Below, in pieces: positions 50,880-62,448 of a stretch of DNA of 64,000 nt. The DNA is taken from NCBI RefSeq assembly GCF_016219575.1, contig NZ_JACRMG010000009.1, positions 1,178,001-1,242,000 of the forward strand, in the 5' to 3' direction. Under the pieces are notes generated by a model. It was given only the letters and a program-made list of their open reading frames with translations. It was not told the DNA's origin and ran no database searches. The DNA is from Bradyrhizobium sp. GTDB lineage: Bacteria; Pseudomonadota; Alphaproteobacteria; Rhizobiales; Xanthobacteraceae. Position 1 is the first letter of the stretch, and every line of letters begins with the position of its first letter. Both the position numbers and the translations under genes were made by a program.

Positions 50880-51353
50880 ATGACCGTATTTGCCCAATCA
50901 GGCTCTCGTGCGCATCGCTCGCGCAGCAAGGCGCGCTGGCGAGTCGTGGCCGCGGCCGCGCTGGTGGCCGCCATGCTCGCAGGCTGCACCAGCGAGCAGT
51001 TCCAGAAGGGCTACATCCTGCCTCCGGGCGCGCTGGAGCAGATTCCGATCGGCGCCAGCCAGGACCAGGTGCTGATCGTGATGGGCACGCCGTCGACCGT
51101 CGCCACGCTTGACGGCGAGGTGTTCTATTACATCTCGCAGCGGAGCGAGCGGAAGGTCGCCTTCATGAACCAGCAGGTCGTCGACCAGCGGGTGATCGCG
51201 ATCTATTTCGACAAGAAGCGGCAGGTCAGACGTCTGGCCAATTATGGCCTGCAGGACGGCAAGATCTTCGACTTCATCAGCCGCACCACGCCGACCTCGG
51301 GTCAGGAACTCAGCTACCTGACGCCGCTGTTCAAGCTGCTCAGCTTCAACTAG
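50880..51353 (+). CDS. bamE: outer membrane protein assembly factor BamE (lipoprotein)
   Basis: 157 residues. The N-terminal basic stretch and hydrophobic segment lead to the lipobox LAGC (VAAMLAGCTSE), so the mature protein is a lipoprotein of the outer membrane. The SmpA/OmlA core has PPGALEQIPIGASQDQVLIVMGTPSTVATLDGEVFYYISQRSERKVAF, as in BamE, followed by VVDQRVIAIYFDKKRQV and the typical C-terminal half. It supports the BAM complex in outer-membrane beta-barrel insertion. ATG 50880 has no strong ribosome binding site but gives the proper lipoprotein signal. Confidence 0.92.
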   Translation: MTVFAQSGSRAHRSRSKARWRVVAAAALVAAMLAGCTSEQFQKGYILPPGALEQIPIGASQDQVLIVMGTPSTVATLDGEVFYYISQRSERKVAFMNQQVVDQRVIAIYFDKKRQVRRLANYGLQDGKIFDFISRTTPTSGQELSYLTPLFKLLSFN

Positions 51354-51474
51354 CCGTCGGACTTTCCTGTACCGCAAGCCACGCATGAGGCTGCGCGCAA
51401 TCGTGCGCTTGTCCTGCCGCGCCGCACTCCCTACCCTTCGGGCGCAAATCAACAATCCCGCAGGGAGGAATATT

Positions 51475-52482
51475 GTGAAGACCCGATTGCTGTCCCGCCG
51501 CAACGTGCTTACCGGCGCCGCCGCGCTGACCACTGCGGCGATCGTACCGCGTTCGAGCCTGGGTGCCGGCGACTGGCGTCCGACGGAAACCGTCAAGCTG
51601 ATCGTGCCGGCGGCGGCTGGCGGCGCGACCGACGTGATGGGACGGCTGCTGGCCGCGCATTTGCAGTCGGCCTGGGGCCAGTCGGCAATCGTGGAAAACC
51701 GCTCCGGCGCCGGCGGCACCATCGGCGCTGCGGAAGTGGTTCGGGCCAAGCCGGACGGCCACGTCATCATGGTCGGCAATCCCGGCCCCAACGCGATCGC
51801 CTACCGCATCTACAAGAACCTCAGCTACAAGCCCGACCAGTTGCAGCCGGTCTCCAACATGATCCGGATCCCGAACATCGTGTCGGCGCATCCTTCGACC
51901 GGACTGAAGTCGATTCCGGAGCTGATCGCCTTCCTCAAGGCCAATCCGGACAAGCTCACCTGGGGCTCTTCCGGCACCGGACAAAGCCCGCATCTCACCG
52001 GCGCCTGGTTCCTGCAGCTCACGGGATTGAAGATGACGCACGTGCCCTTCCGTGGCGCCGGTCCGGCGCTGCAGGCGGGACTTGCCGGCGACATCCAGGT
52101 GCTGTTTGACAACCTCTATCCGTCGCTGCCGCAGGTCGAGGCCGGCAAGCTCAACGGCCTCTGCGTCACCACGCCGGAGCGCAGCCACCTCGCACCGAAC
52201 CTGCCGACCATGCGCGAGGCCGCGCCTGAACTGGCGAATTTCGACGTCTCCTCCTGGTTCGGCATCTTCCTGCCGAAGGCGACGCCCCGGCCCGTCGTCG
52301 ACGAGCTCAACAAGCAGATCAAGGCGATGCTGGAACGCGAGGACGTCAAGAAGAACGTCGCCACCATGGGCGCCCGCACCGACTGGACCACGCCCGAGCA
52401 ATACAGCACCTTCATCGATGCCGAGATCAAGAAGTTCGCCGGGATCATCGAGAAGGAAGGCCTGGAGATGGACGTCAAATAA
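51475..52482 (+). CDS. tripartite tricarboxylate transporter substrate-binding protein (TctC/Bug family)
   Basis: 335 residues. The N-terminus KTRLLSRRNVLTGAAALTTAA is a twin-arginine-like signal (RRNVL), so the protein is periplasmic. The Bug fold is seen in VKLIVPAAAGGATDVMGRLLA, VENRSGAGGTIGAAEVVRAKPDGHVIM and FRGAGPALQAGLAGDIQVLFDNLYPSLPQV. It binds an organic acid, species unknown. The matching TctA and TctB membrane subunits are absent from the window, which is common for orphan Bug proteins. GGGAGGAATATT just before GTG 51475 is an excellent ribosome binding site and decides this start over the longer frame from 51385. A terminator hairpin follows at 52508. Confidence 0.9.
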   Translation: MKTRLLSRRNVLTGAAALTTAAIVPRSSLGAGDWRPTETVKLIVPAAAGGATDVMGRLLAAHLQSAWGQSAIVENRSGAGGTIGAAEVVRAKPDGHVIMVGNPGPNAIAYRIYKNLSYKPDQLQPVSNMIRIPNIVSAHPSTGLKSIPELIAFLKANPDKLTWGSSGTGQSPHLTGAWFLQLTGLKMTHVPFRGAGPALQAGLAGDIQVLFDNLYPSLPQVEAGKLNGLCVTTPERSHLAPNLPTMREAAPELANFDVSSWFGIFLPKATPRPVVDELNKQIKAMLEREDVKKNVATMGARTDWTTPEQYSTFIDAEIKKFAGIIEKEGLEMDVK

Positions 52483-52507
52483 CGCCTCCTCCATCCATCA
52501 GGAAAGC

Positions 52508-52546
52508 AAAACCCCGCGGCTCGCACCGCGGGGTTTTCGTTTTCTT
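52508..52546. terminator. bidirectional terminator between tctC-type gene and hppA
   Basis: AAAACCCCGCGG (52508-52519) pairs with CCGCGGGGTTTT (52526-52537) around a six-base loop and continues CGTTTTCTT on the + strand. The A-run on the left makes a T-run on the minus strand, so it can end both convergent genes. Confidence 0.88.
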
Positions 52547-52561
52547 CGTAGTGATACTTGC

Positions 52562-54676
<2,115 letters not shown>

Positions 54677-54736
54677 TGAAGTTGCCTCAGATTTTGAAGT
54701 AGCCCCACGCTGGCGCCGCGGATGCGGCCCTGCGTC

Positions 54737-54773
54737 TAAAAAGGAGGCCAGCCCTGCCCAAAAGGGCGGCCTC
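54737..54773 (-). terminator. terminator-like hairpin between thiL and hppA
   Basis: Read on the minus strand, GAGGCCGCCC-TTTT-GGGCAGGGCTGGCCTC is followed by CTTTTTAG. A second hairpin, GGGACC...GGTCCC (54782-54804), lies just before it. It may end thiL transcripts or lie in the hppA leader; the T-tract favours termination. Confidence 0.55.
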
Positions 54774-54938
54774 AAATCGGCGGGACCATGCCAAAAAGGG
54801 TCCCCCGGCGCAACGCCGCGGACGACCAAAACTGGTGATTTTGGCAGGTATTTCACGCTCGGAAACCGGCTTTTGGGTCGATTCCGGCGCATCCTCCGGA
54901 AACCCGGGCTGCAGATATTCGGACCGCTCTGGCGTGAC

Positions 54939-55925
54939 CTAGAAATGGCTCCAGGAACGGCTCTTCAACGCCAGTTCCCTGCCCTGTCCGTCGAGAAATG
55001 AGGGAACAGCGCTCCCGGCGATGACGGCGCCGATCGGGGTCACGTTCACGCCCGCCTTCCGCGCGTCCTGCGCGAACGCTTCGAAGTCGGCCTCAGGCAC
55101 GGTGCAGACGATCTCGTAATCGTCGCCTCCGGTGATCAGCATGTCGATCCCCACGGTGCGGTTGGCGACGAGTGAGGCTGCGGGGCGCGACAACGGGATG
55201 CCAGGCGCATGGATCGCCGCGGACACGCCGGACGCCGCGCAGAGTTTTGTCAGATCGCCGGCAAGTCCATCCGACACATCCATGGCCGCGCTGGCGTAGT
55301 TGCGGATCGCCACCGCGAGCGCGTCGCGCGGCTGCGGCACGCGGTAGCGGCCGATGAGCATCTGCCGAGCCGCTTCATCGCCCGCCAGCGCCGCCGCCAC
55401 CGCCCCGCCCTTGAGGACGTCGAGGCCGAGCGCGGCATCGCCGATCGTTCCCGATACGACCACACGGTCGCCGCGCTGCGCGCCGCTGCGATGAACCATC
55501 TTGCCGGCCGGCACCCGCCCGAACGCGGTGATCGAGATGCTCAACGGCCCGGGCGTGGAGACGGTGTCGCCGCCGAGCAGCGGGCAGGCATAGGATTTGG
55601 CGTCCTCGCCAAGCGCCGCCGCAAACGGCTTGAGCCAGGCGTCCTCGGCCGTGCGCAACGCAAGTGTCAGCACGAAGCCGGCAGGCTGCGCGCCCTTGGC
55701 GGCGAGATCGGACAGGTTCACCCGCAGCGCCTTGCGCGCGACCGTCTCAGGGGGATCGGAGGGCAGGAAGTGCACGCCCTCGACGATGGCATCGGTCGTT
55801 ACGACAATATCGGCGCCCTGCGCTTTCAGCACCGCCGCATCGTCGTCGAGGCCGAACGCGCCGGGGTCGGTCGCGATCGGCTTGAAATAGCGCGCAATCA
55901 GCGCGTCCTCGCCGGATGCGATCAT
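54939..55925 (-). CDS. thiL: thiamine-phosphate kinase
   Basis: 328 residues. ThiL phosphorylates thiamine monophosphate to thiamine pyrophosphate. Visible are GLDDDAAVL and [11 protein letters not shown], metal and substrate residues of the PurM-like N-terminal domain, [40 protein letters not shown] and [15 protein letters not shown] plus [14 protein letters not shown] near the C-terminus. GGGGAG before ATG 55925 fits; the frame open further upstream to 56114 includes the spacer to the divergent gene. It stands after nusB in the usual nusB-thiL order, though here a divergent gene lies between. Confidence 0.95.
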   Translation of the reverse strand: MIASGEDALIARYFKPIATDPGAFGLDDDAAVLKAQGADIVVTTDAIVEGVHFLPSDPPETVARKALRVNLSDLAAKGAQPAGFVLTLALRTAEDAWLKPFAAALGEDAKSYACPLLGGDTVSTPGPLSISITAFGRVPAGKMVHRSGAQRGDRVVVSGTIGDAALGLDVLKGGAVAAALAGDEAARQMLIGRYRVPQPRDALAVAIRNYASAAMDVSDGLAGDLTKLCAASGVSAAIHAPGIPLSRPAASLVANRTVGIDMLITGGDDYEIVCTVPEADFEAFAQDARKAGVNVTPIGAVIAGSAVPSFLDGQGRELALKSRSWSHF

Positions 55926-56009
55926 TGCAAGCACTCCCCAAGCGATGCCTTGACGGACCGCGTTTGCCGGCCAATAGACAGGCGTGACGGCGAAACCAAG
56001 GTGATCGGC

Positions 56010-56375
56010 ATGCGCAGTCTCATCGTCCGCGACGGCCTCGGCTGGGGGTTCCTGCTCTGGCTTGCAGGATATTTCCTGGGGTTCTGCTTCTACCCATTCG
56101 TCCCTCCGGCCCATATCGGCTGGTACGTGACGCCGTTCGGCATCGCGCTGACCTGCCTCGTGCTGTGGAAGCGGGTCCGCGTCGCCGCGGTCGGCGAGGC
56201 CATCCTGATCGGCGTCATCTGGACCGTCATCGCGATCATCTGCGATTACTTCTTCCTCGTGAAGGTTTTGAATCCGCCGGACGGATATTACAAGCTGGAC
56301 GTCTACCTGTACTACCTGCTCACCCTCATTCTCCCGATCGCGGCTGCCATGCTACGGCGCGCCCGGCAGAATTGA
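56010..56375 (+). CDS. small hypothetical membrane protein
   Basis: 121 residues, unrecognised. Four hydrophobic segments are visible (about 12-30, 38-52, 60-82, 96-115), with a Gly/Pro-containing first loop FCFYPFVPPAHIGWYVTPFG. AAGGTGATC before ATG 56010 is a moderate ribosome binding site. It lies inside the thiL-nusB gap on the other strand, starting 84 bases from thiL and ending one base before the nusB stop. This insertion between two normally adjacent genes is usual for its rhizobial relatives as far as I can judge; the function is unknown. Confidence 0.65.
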   Translation: MRSLIVRDGLGWGFLLWLAGYFLGFCFYPFVPPAHIGWYVTPFGIALTCLVLWKRVRVAAVGEAILIGVIWTVIAIICDYFFLVKVLNPPDGYYKLDVYLYYLLTLILPIAAAMLRRARQN

Positions 56376-56873
56376 TCAGCGTCCCGCGAACTCGTCGGCG
56401 CGGAACTGGCGCGCGATCTGGTCGAGCACGGCGTTGACCATGCCGGTCTCGTCCTTTTCGACGAAGGCATGGGCGACGTCGACATATTCGGACACCACGA
56501 CGCGGCCGGGCACGTCCCTGCGATGCTCCAGCTCGTAGGAGCCGGCGCGCAGCACCGCCCGCAGGATCGCGTCGATCCGCTTCAGCGGCCAGCCCTTCTG
56601 CAAGGCATCGTCGATCAGCGGATCGAGCTTGGCCTGGTCCCGGACGACGCCGGAGACCACGTCGCGGAAGAAGGCCGCCTCCGCCGGCAGGTATTTTTCG
56701 CCCTCGACCTCGTTGCCGATCCAGTGGCTCTCGAACTCGGCAAGGACGTCGTTGATCCCGGTGCCGCCGATGTCCATCTGGTAGAGCGCCTGTACGGCCG
56801 CCAGCCGCGCGGCGCCGCGCCGGTTGGCTTTCTTCTCCGGGGTCTTTGCAGGCTTGTTCTTGCCTTCGGCCAT
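56376..56873 (-). CDS. nusB: transcription antitermination factor NusB
   Basis: 165 residues. NusB with NusE forms the boxA-binding antitermination complex of ribosomal RNA operons. Features are RRGAARLAAVQALYQMDIGG, FFRDVVSGVVRDQAKLDPLIDDAL, RIDAILRAVLRAGSYELEHRRDVPGRVVVSEYVDVAHAFVEKDETGMVNAVLDQIAR. ATG 56873 is the family start MAEGKNKPAK; the ribH stop is two bases upstream. It is the last gene of glyA-nrdR-ribD-ribE-ribH-nusB. Confidence 0.97.
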   Translation of the reverse strand: MAEGKNKPAKTPEKKANRRGAARLAAVQALYQMDIGGTGINDVLAEFESHWIGNEVEGEKYLPAEAAFFRDVVSGVVRDQAKLDPLIDDALQKGWPLKRIDAILRAVLRAGSYELEHRRDVPGRVVVSEYVDVAHAFVEKDETGMVNAVLDQIARQFRADEFAGR

Positions 56874-56874
56874 G

Positions 56875-57366
56875 TCAGCCCTTCGCCAGGCGTCGCTTGA
56901 TGCGCAGCACCGCCAGCGCCGCGCGCGCGGCATCGCCGCCCTTGTTGAGCTCGCTGACGCGCGCCCGCGCCCAAGCCTGCTCCTCGGTATTGACGGTGAT
57001 GATGCCGTTGCCGAGCGGCAATTGCCGCGCCACCGCCATATCCATCAGGGCGCGCGAGGATTCCATCGAGACGATCTCGAAATGGATGGTGTCGCCGCGG
57101 ATGACGCAGCCGAGCGCAATCGCCGCATCATACGGCTTGCCGTTCTTCTCGGCGGCGTCGAGCGCGATCGCGATAACAGCGGGAATTTCCAGCGAACCGG
57201 TCACCGTGAGGATGTCGTGCGACACGCCGGCCCGCTTCAGTTCCGCAATCGCGCCTTCCAGCATCGCGTCCTGGATGTCGTCGTAGAACCGCGCCTCGAC
57301 GATCAGTGCCCGAGCGCCCGCAATGTCGGTCTGGTCCTTCAGGGGTGCGCGCCGCGCGTCTGCCAT
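56875..57366 (-). CDS. ribH: 6,7-dimethyl-8-ribityllumazine synthase
   Basis: 163 residues. RibH condenses ribityl-aminouracil with dihydroxybutanone phosphate. Motifs are [64 protein letters not shown] and [17 protein letters not shown]. It is next to nusB with a two-base gap, the common order. Between it and ribE lies a repeat element (57393-57491), so the operon may be interrupted in translation coupling but not necessarily in transcription. Confidence 0.97.
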   Translation of the reverse strand: MADARRAPLKDQTDIAGARALIVEARFYDDIQDAMLEGAIAELKRAGVSHDILTVTGSLEIPAVIAIALDAAEKNGKPYDAAIALGCVIRGDTIHFEIVSMESSRALMDMAVARQLPLGNGIITVNTEEQAWARARVSELNKGGDAARAALAVLRIKRRLAKG

Positions 57367-57392
57367 TCTGGTCTTCCGTTTCGATCGGTGCC

Positions 57393-57491
57393 GTCATCCT
57401 GAGGAGCGGCCGCTTGGCCGCGTCTCGAAGGATGAGGAGATTTCCGGGCCTCCCGGTTCGAGACGGCGCAAGCGCCTCCTCACCATGAGGG
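57393..57491. repeat. palindromic repeat, CTCATCCTGAGGAG...CCTCACCATGAGGGT family, copy 2
   Basis: Begins CGTCATCCTGAGGAGCGGCC, contains GCGTCTCGAAGGATGAGGAG and GGTTCGAGACGG, and ends CCTCCTCACCATGAGGGT. Same element as 10984-11081, with a different loop. It fills 99 of the 172 bases between ribH and ribE. Confidence 0.85.
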
Positions 57492-57538
57492 TTTGGCGGG
57501 CGTTGTAGGCGCGAGAGGCCGCGCTGCCAAGGCCCGAG

Positions 57539-58162
57539 CTATTTCATTTCCGACAGCCGCCCCGCATAGCGGGCCATCAAATCGACCTCGATATTGACCT
57601 CGCTTCCGGCACGCCAGCCGTTCAGCGTGGTCACGCTCAACGTATGTGGAATGATCAGCACGGAGAAGACGACGTCGTCGACCGTATTCACCGTCAGGGA
57701 GACGCCGTCCAGCGTCACCGATCCCTTGATGGCGATGAAGCGCGCCAGCTCCCGCGTGGTACGCAAGGTGATGCGGGCCATGTCGGGGAGATCGTCACGC
57801 TTCTCGATGGTGGCGATGCCATCGGCATGTCCCGCCACGATATGGCCGCCGAGTTCGTCGCCGATCTTCAGCGCGCGCTCGAGATTGAGTTTCGTGCCCG
57901 CGGTCCAATGCTTCGCCGTCGTCATCGACAGCGTTTCGGCGGCGGCATCGACATCGAACCAGGTATTCCGAGCAGAGTCCTTGCCGCCCTCGGTGCCGGA
58001 AGCCACCACCGTGAGGCAGACGCCGTTGCAGGCAATCGAAGCGCCGTCGGCAATGGTCTTCTGGTCATAGCGGCAGGCGATGCGCAGGCGGTGCAACTGG
58101 CCCTGCGCCACCGGCTTCAGGCTGGTGATCTCGCCGACATCGGTGACAATACCCGTGAACAC
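57539..58162 (-). CDS. ribE: riboflavin synthase, alpha chain
   Basis: 207 residues. It dismutates two lumazines to riboflavin. The two similar half-barrels are seen: MFTGIVTDVGEI at the N-terminus and, in the second half, GHIVAGHADGIATIEKRDD. Substrate motifs ADGASIACNGVCLTVVA and KGSVTLDGVSLTVNTVDD are repeated, as usual. The start is GTG at 58162 with GGAAGGA seven bases upstream, so the upstream ATG at 58222 (inside a repeat) is not used. ribD lies 112 bases upstream, with the repeat at 58181-58268 between. Confidence 0.95.
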   Translation of the reverse strand: MFTGIVTDVGEITSLKPVAQGQLHRLRIACRYDQKTIADGASIACNGVCLTVVASGTEGGKDSARNTWFDVDAAAETLSMTTAKHWTAGTKLNLERALKIGDELGGHIVAGHADGIATIEKRDDLPDMARITLRTTRELARFIAIKGSVTLDGVSLTVNTVDDVVFSVLIIPHTLSVTTLNGWRAGSEVNIEVDLMARYAGRLSEMK

Positions 58163-58180
58163 AACAATTCCTTCCGGTTT

Positions 58181-58268
58181 GTCATGGCCGGGCTCGTCCC
58201 GGCCATCCACGTCTTCCTTCACATTGCGGCCAAGACGTGGATGCCCGGGTCAAGCCCGGGCATGACGA
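58181..58268. repeat. palindromic repeat, GTCATGGCCGGGC...GCCCGGGCATGAC family, copy 2
   Basis: GTCATGGCCGGGCTCGTCCCGGCC at the left and GGATGCCCGGGTCAAGCCCGGGCATGAC at the right, with ATCCACGTC / GACGTGGAT inside. It is a close copy of 13127-13216 and fills most of the ribD-ribE gap. Confidence 0.85.
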
Positions 58269-58274
58269 GTTGGG

Positions 58275-59426
58275 CTATGCGCGCTCGTAAATCGTAAGAG
58301 TGTCGTTCCCCAAAGCCTCGCTAGCACGGACTTTGAAGCCCGGCGACTGCGTGATAGCGGAAAGCGGCATTGCGTCCAGCGCAGCGACGCCGTCTGCTCC
58401 CACTGTGGCCGGGCCGCGCAACAGCCAGACTTCATCGGCAAGGCCCTCCGCGACAAAGGACGACGCCACGCGCGAGCCGCCCTCCACCATCAGCCGCGAG
58501 ATGCCCTTCTCCGAAAGCGCGCGCAGAACGGCGCTCAAGTCGAGCCCCGGCTTCGCCAGATCGGTGGGCACGCGGATCACCTGCGCCCCCGCCGCACCGA
58601 GCTTCATCGCCGCGGCCGCTTCCGCCGTTTCCGATGTCACCACCCAGAGTGGCGTCGTGCGCGCCGAATGCACGAGACGGCTGTCGCCGGGGATGCGCAA
58701 GGCACGGTCCAGCACCACCCGCACCGGCGAGCGCGCTTCCATGCCCGGCAGCCGGCAGGTGAGCAGCGGATCGTCGGAAAGCACCGTGCCGATCCCGACC
58801 AGGATGGCATCGCTACGGGCGCGCAACAGATGCACCTGCGTCTTGGCGGCATCGCCGGTGACGGCGAGTGGTTTGCGGCCGGCGGCGCCGATCCTGTCGT
58901 CGGCGGATACCGCAAGCTTCAGGATCACATGCGGGCGCCTGTCGCGGATGCGGCGGAAATGCCCGGCATGGTCGTGCGCGGCTTCCGCAGCACATTGCCC
59001 GACATCGACGGCAACTCCCGCGGCGCGCAATTTCGCGTGCCCCTGCCCCGCCACTTCCGGATTGGGATCCTCGATCGCCGACACCACACGGGAAATGCCC
59101 GAGGCGATCACGGCATCCACGCAAGGCGGCGACTTGCCGAAATGCGAGCAGGGTTCGAGCGCCACATAGAGCGTCGCGCCGCGTGCCGCCCCGCCGGCGC
59201 GCCGCAGCGCCTCGGGCTCGGCATGCGGCCGGCCGCCCGGTTGCGTCCAGCCACGCCCGACAATGACGCCATCTTTCACGACGACGGCGCCCACGGCCGG
59301 ATTGGGCCAGGTGCGCCCCTGCCCGCGCCGGCCGAGCGCCAGCGCCAGGCGCATGTAACGCTGGTCCGCCGCCCTGGAATCCCGGATCTTCTGCGCGTAC
59401 TGGTCTTCCAGGATACGGAAGATCAT
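58275..59426 (-). CDS. ribD: bifunctional riboflavin deaminase/reductase RibD
   Basis: 383 residues. The deaminase half has the zinc motif [11 protein letters not shown] and [18 protein letters not shown], with [10 protein letters not shown] before it. The reductase half begins [13 protein letters not shown] and shows [18 protein letters not shown] and [13 protein letters not shown]. It carries out two steps of riboflavin synthesis. The start ATG 59426 overlaps the nrdR stop by four bases (ATGA). [31 protein letters not shown] gives a short N-terminal extension common in this group. Confidence 0.96.
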   Translation of the reverse strand: MIFRILEDQYAQKIRDSRAADQRYMRLALALGRRGQGRTWPNPAVGAVVVKDGVIVGRGWTQPGGRPHAEPEALRRAGGAARGATLYVALEPCSHFGKSPPCVDAVIASGISRVVSAIEDPNPEVAGQGHAKLRAAGVAVDVGQCAAEAAHDHAGHFRRIRDRRPHVILKLAVSADDRIGAAGRKPLAVTGDAAKTQVHLLRARSDAILVGIGTVLSDDPLLTCRLPGMEARSPVRVVLDRALRIPGDSRLVHSARTTPLWVVTSETAEAAAAMKLGAAGAQVIRVPTDLAKPGLDLSAVLRALSEKGISRLMVEGGSRVASSFVAEGLADEVWLLRGPATVGADGVAALDAMPLSAITQSPGFKVRASEALGNDTLTIYERA

Positions 59427-59905
59427 TTGCGTATCGTGGCGAGCCGGTTGTCCTCGTCGCCGGTGAGTTCGCCGAGCAGGTTCTCGAAATCCTTCGCCTC
59501 GCGGAAATTGCGGTAGACCGAGGCGAAGCGGACATAGGCGACGTCGTCGAGCTCGCGAAGATGCTCCATCACGATCTCGCCGATCGCCTCCGAGGAAACC
59601 TCCGACTCGCCGCCGCTTTCCAGCTCGCGCACGATGGTGGAGACCATCTTCTCCAGCCGCTCCGGCTCGACCGGGCGCTTGCGCAGCGAAATCTGCAGCG
59701 AGCGCACCAGCTTGTCGCGGTCGAACGGCACCCGCCTGCCGTTGCGCTTGATCACCGTGAGCTCGCGCAGCTGCACCCGCTCGAAGGTGGTGAAGCGGAA
59801 ATTGCAGGCCATGCAGACGCGCCGCCGGCGGATCACGGCCGAATCTTCCGTCGGCCGGGAGTCCTTCACCTGCGTATCGAGACTGTTGCAGCTCGGGCAG
59901 CGCAT
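59423..59905 (-). CDS. nrdR: transcriptional repressor NrdR
   Basis: 160 residues. The zinc ribbon [21 protein letters not shown] with the second cysteine pair [12 protein letters not shown] and the ATP-cone domain [29 protein letters not shown] are all present. NrdR represses ribonucleotide reductase genes according to nucleotide state. It is 10 bases after the glyA stop and overlaps ribD, as in most alphaproteobacteria. Whether the NrdR boxes it binds are nearby cannot be seen. Confidence 0.97.
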   Translation of the reverse strand: MRCPSCNSLDTQVKDSRPTEDSAVIRRRRVCMACNFRFTTFERVQLRELTVIKRNGRRVPFDRDKLVRSLQISLRKRPVEPERLEKMVSTIVRELESGGESEVSSEAIGEIVMEHLRELDDVAYVRFASVYRNFREAKDFENLLGELTGDEDNRLATIRK

Positions 59906-59915
59906 CGAGAGAGCC

Positions 59916-61220
59916 TTACTGGTAGATCGGGAAGCGGTCGGTCAGGGCGCGCACGCGGTCCTTCATCGCAGCCTCCACCAGCGGCGCCTTGCCGTCAGGT
60001 GACTGCGCCAGCGCGTTGAGCACTTCCGCGATCATGCCGCCGACCTGCTGGAACTCGGCGATGCCGAACCCGCGCGTGGTCGCCGCCGGCGTGCCCAGGC
60101 GCAGGCCCGAGGTGACGAACGGCGTTTCCGGATCATAGGGAATGCCATTCTTGTTGCAGGTGATGGCGGCGCGCACCAGCGCCTTCTCCGACACGTTGCC
60201 CTTCAGCCCCTTGGGCCGCAGGTCCACAAGCATCAGGTGATTGTCGGTACCGCCGGAGACGATGTCGAGGCCATGGGAGCGCAGCGATTCTGCAAGTGCC
60301 TTCGCGTTCTCGACGACGTTCTTCGCGTAGATCTTGAAGTCTGGACGCAGCGCCTCGGCAAACGCCACCGCCTTGGCGGCAATGACATGCATCAGCGGCC
60401 CGCCCTGCAGGCCCGGGAAGATCGCCGAATTGAGCTTCTTCGTCAGCGACTCATCGTTCCACAGGATCAGGCCGCCGCGCGGGCCGCGCAGCGACTTGTG
60501 GGTCGTGGTGGTCGTGACATGCGCGTGCGGCACCGGGGAAGCATGCACGCCACCGGCAACGAGACCGGCGAAATGCGCCATGTCGACCATGAGATAGGCG
60601 CCGATCGAATCGGCGATCTCGCGGAAACGCCTGAAGTCCCACGGACGCGAATAGGCCGAGCCTCCGGCGATGATCAGCTTCGGACGAATCTCCTCCGCCT
60701 GCTTCGCCACCGCATCCATGTCGATGATCTGGTCCTCGCGCCGCACCGTGTAGTGCGAGGCCTTGAACCATTTGCCGGACATGTTGACGGGCGAGCCATG
60801 GGTGAGATGGCCGCCGGCGGCGAGGTCGAGACCCATGAAGGTGTCGCCGGGCTGCAGCAGCGCCAGGAACACCGCCTGGTTCATCTGGCTGCCGGAGTTG
60901 GGTTGAACGTTGGCAAAGCCGGCGCCGAACAGCTTCTTCGCCCGCTCGATCGCCAGCGTCTCGGCGACGTCGACCCACTCGCAACCGCCATAGTAACGCG
61001 CGCCCGGATAGCCTTCGGCGTATTTGTTGGTCATCACCGAGCCCTGCGCTTCCAGCACGGCGCGGCTGACGATGTTTTCCGAGGCGATCAGCTCGATCTC
61101 ATGACGTTGCCGGCCGAGCTCGCCCTTGATGGCGGCGGCGATCTCCGGATCGGCGTCGCGGAGGGTGGCGGTGAAGAAGGTGTCGGGTGCGGAGGCAATC
61201 CTGGCGCGGGAAGAGCTCAT
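59916..61220 (-). CDS. glyA: serine hydroxymethyltransferase
   Basis: 434 residues. It interconverts serine and glycine with tetrahydrofolate. The PLP lysine is in [16 protein letters not shown]; other motifs are [67 protein letters not shown] and [18 protein letters not shown] 61220 is chosen because the SHMT homology and [12 protein letters not shown] start fit there; the longer frame to 61415 is not favoured. It is the first gene of the nrdR-rib-nusB series. The 361-base spacer upstream has no visible gene. Confidence 0.97.
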   Translation of the reverse strand: MSSSRARIASAPDTFFTATLRDADPEIAAAIKGELGRQRHEIELIASENIVSRAVLEAQGSVMTNKYAEGYPGARYYGGCEWVDVAETLAIERAKKLFGAGFANVQPNSGSQMNQAVFLALLQPGDTFMGLDLAAGGHLTHGSPVNMSGKWFKASHYTVRREDQIIDMDAVAKQAEEIRPKLIIAGGSAYSRPWDFRRFREIADSIGAYLMVDMAHFAGLVAGGVHASPVPHAHVTTTTTHKSLRGPRGGLILWNDESLTKKLNSAIFPGLQGGPLMHVIAAKAVAFAEALRPDFKIYAKNVVENAKALAESLRSHGLDIVSGGTDNHLMLVDLRPKGLKGNVSEKALVRAAITCNKNGIPYDPETPFVTSGLRLGTPAATTRGFGIAEFQQVGGMIAEVLNALAQSPDGKAPLVEAAMKDRVRALTDRFPIYQ

Positions 61221-61581
61221 CGGCGAAATATCTCCACCGCCGCAGCCAGTTAGACACTGCGGGCGGTTCTGGTTTGGCGGTCGAAAGAAGCGTCTGCGCC
61301 ATACCATATCGGGCCGGGATGGCCAAGCGATTGCGGTAAGCGCCTGATACTTGTGCAACATATGGTGGGGATTGGAGGGTCGGGAACCGACCTGAAGGCC
61401 AATACCGCGCTGCACCTACCGTAGTCGCCCGGCCCCGGTCCCGGGCCCGGACGGGGTAAAATGCAGCGATTCGCTTCCCGGCTGCAGCCGGTCCCGCTGT
61501 CACCCGATCGTGAAGCGGCCATCCGTTCCGCTCGCAAGACTAAAGCTTAGGTGACAGAAAGAGCGCTAGAGGAGCTAGCCA
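61221..61581. other. 361-base divergent spacer upstream of glyA
   Basis: No gene or clear structure is visible. It separates glyA from the small plus-strand gene at 61582 and must hold their promoters. A GC palindrome-like stretch, CGGCCCCGGTCCCGGGCCCGG near 61431-61452, is the only notable structure. A SAM, glycine or PurR site could not be recognised. Confidence 0.5.
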
Positions 61582-61758
61582 ATGTCAGAAGCGGCGGTAT
61601 TCCGGCAGAAGGCCGAGATGTTCGAGCAACGCGCGCAAAGCGCGACCGATCCCATTTCCCGGCAGCATTACCGCGAAATGGCCGCCCATTATCGCAAGCT
61701 TTTGGTCGAGCACCTCGACGAGCGTTCATACGAGTTGACCGACTGGCAGCGGCCGTAG
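61582..61758 (+). CDS. small hypothetical protein (58 residues)
   Basis: A short frame from ATG 61582 to TAG 61758, with the strong ribosome binding site AGAGGAG nine bases upstream. The product, starting MSEAAVFRQKAEMFEQRAQS, is a single long amphipathic helical pair, with REMAAHYRKLLVEHLDERSYEL in the second half, rich in Gln, Arg and Glu and probably a small coiled coil. It is similar in kind to small conserved hypotheticals frequent in Bradyrhizobium. It ends 4 bases before the convergent GST stop. Confidence 0.75.
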   Translation: MSEAAVFRQKAEMFEQRAQSATDPISRQHYREMAAHYRKLLVEHLDERSYELTDWQRP

Positions 61759-61762
61759 CCGC

Positions 61763-62389
61763 CTAACCCGCAAGCCGATACGCCCCGCCAATCTCCACCG
61801 AGCGCTTGAACGCCGGCCGTGCGTGCATCCGCGCCAGCCAGGCCGCAAAGTTCGGATACGCCGCCAGCATGCCGAACGACCCCGCGACTTCCGCAACGAA
61901 ACTCATCTGGATATCGGCGCCGCTCAACGACGGGCCGACGAAGAATTCGCGGCTGCCCAGCGCCCCCTCGATATAGCCGAGATGGTTGGCGATCTCGCTC
62001 TCGATGCGCGGATGCAGCGGCGCGCCCGCCTCCTTCAGCCGCGACACGTAGAGGTTCAGCATCAGCGGCAGCATCGCCGAACCCTCGGAATAGTGCAGCC
62101 ACTCGTTATAGGCCTCATACTCGGCACTTCCCGGCGCCGGCATCATCGCGCCCTTGCCGTAGCGGCGGATAACGTAATCGACAATGGCCCCTGACTCCGC
62201 GATACGAATGTCGCCATCGACGATGACGGGCGACTTGCCGAGCGGATGCACCGCCTTCAACTCCGGCGGCGCCAGCCGCGTCTGGGCATCGCGCTGATAG
62301 CGCTTCATCTCATAGGGCGTGCCGAGCTCTTCCAGCAGCCACAGGATTCGCTGCGAGCGGGAATCATTAAGATGATGGAGCGTGAGCAT
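61763..62389 (-). CDS. glutathione S-transferase family protein
   Basis: 208 residues. The thioredoxin-like N-terminal domain starts MLTLHHLNDSRSQRILWLLEELGTPYEM, with SRSQR in place of the usual catalytic Tyr/Ser/Cys region; Ser10 or Ser12 could activate the glutathione. PLGKSPVIVDGDIRIAESGAIVDYVI is the glutathione-binding cis-Pro and ESGAI motif. The C-terminal helical part shows GPSLSGADIQMSF, the N-capping motif. It likely conjugates or isomerises with glutathione; the substrate is unknown. ATG 62389 is the family start. A repeat lies upstream. Confidence 0.9.
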   Translation of the reverse strand: MLTLHHLNDSRSQRILWLLEELGTPYEMKRYQRDAQTRLAPPELKAVHPLGKSPVIVDGDIRIAESGAIVDYVIRRYGKGAMMPAPGSAEYEAYNEWLHYSEGSAMLPLMLNLYVSRLKEAGAPLHPRIESEIANHLGYIEGALGSREFFVGPSLSGADIQMSFVAEVAGSFGMLAAYPNFAAWLARMHARPAFKRSVEIGGAYRLAG

Positions 62390-62448
62390 GGCGTTTCTTC
62401 CCCGGTCATTGTTGTCATTACCGCAGACTTAGCAGCCATAAGCACAGC

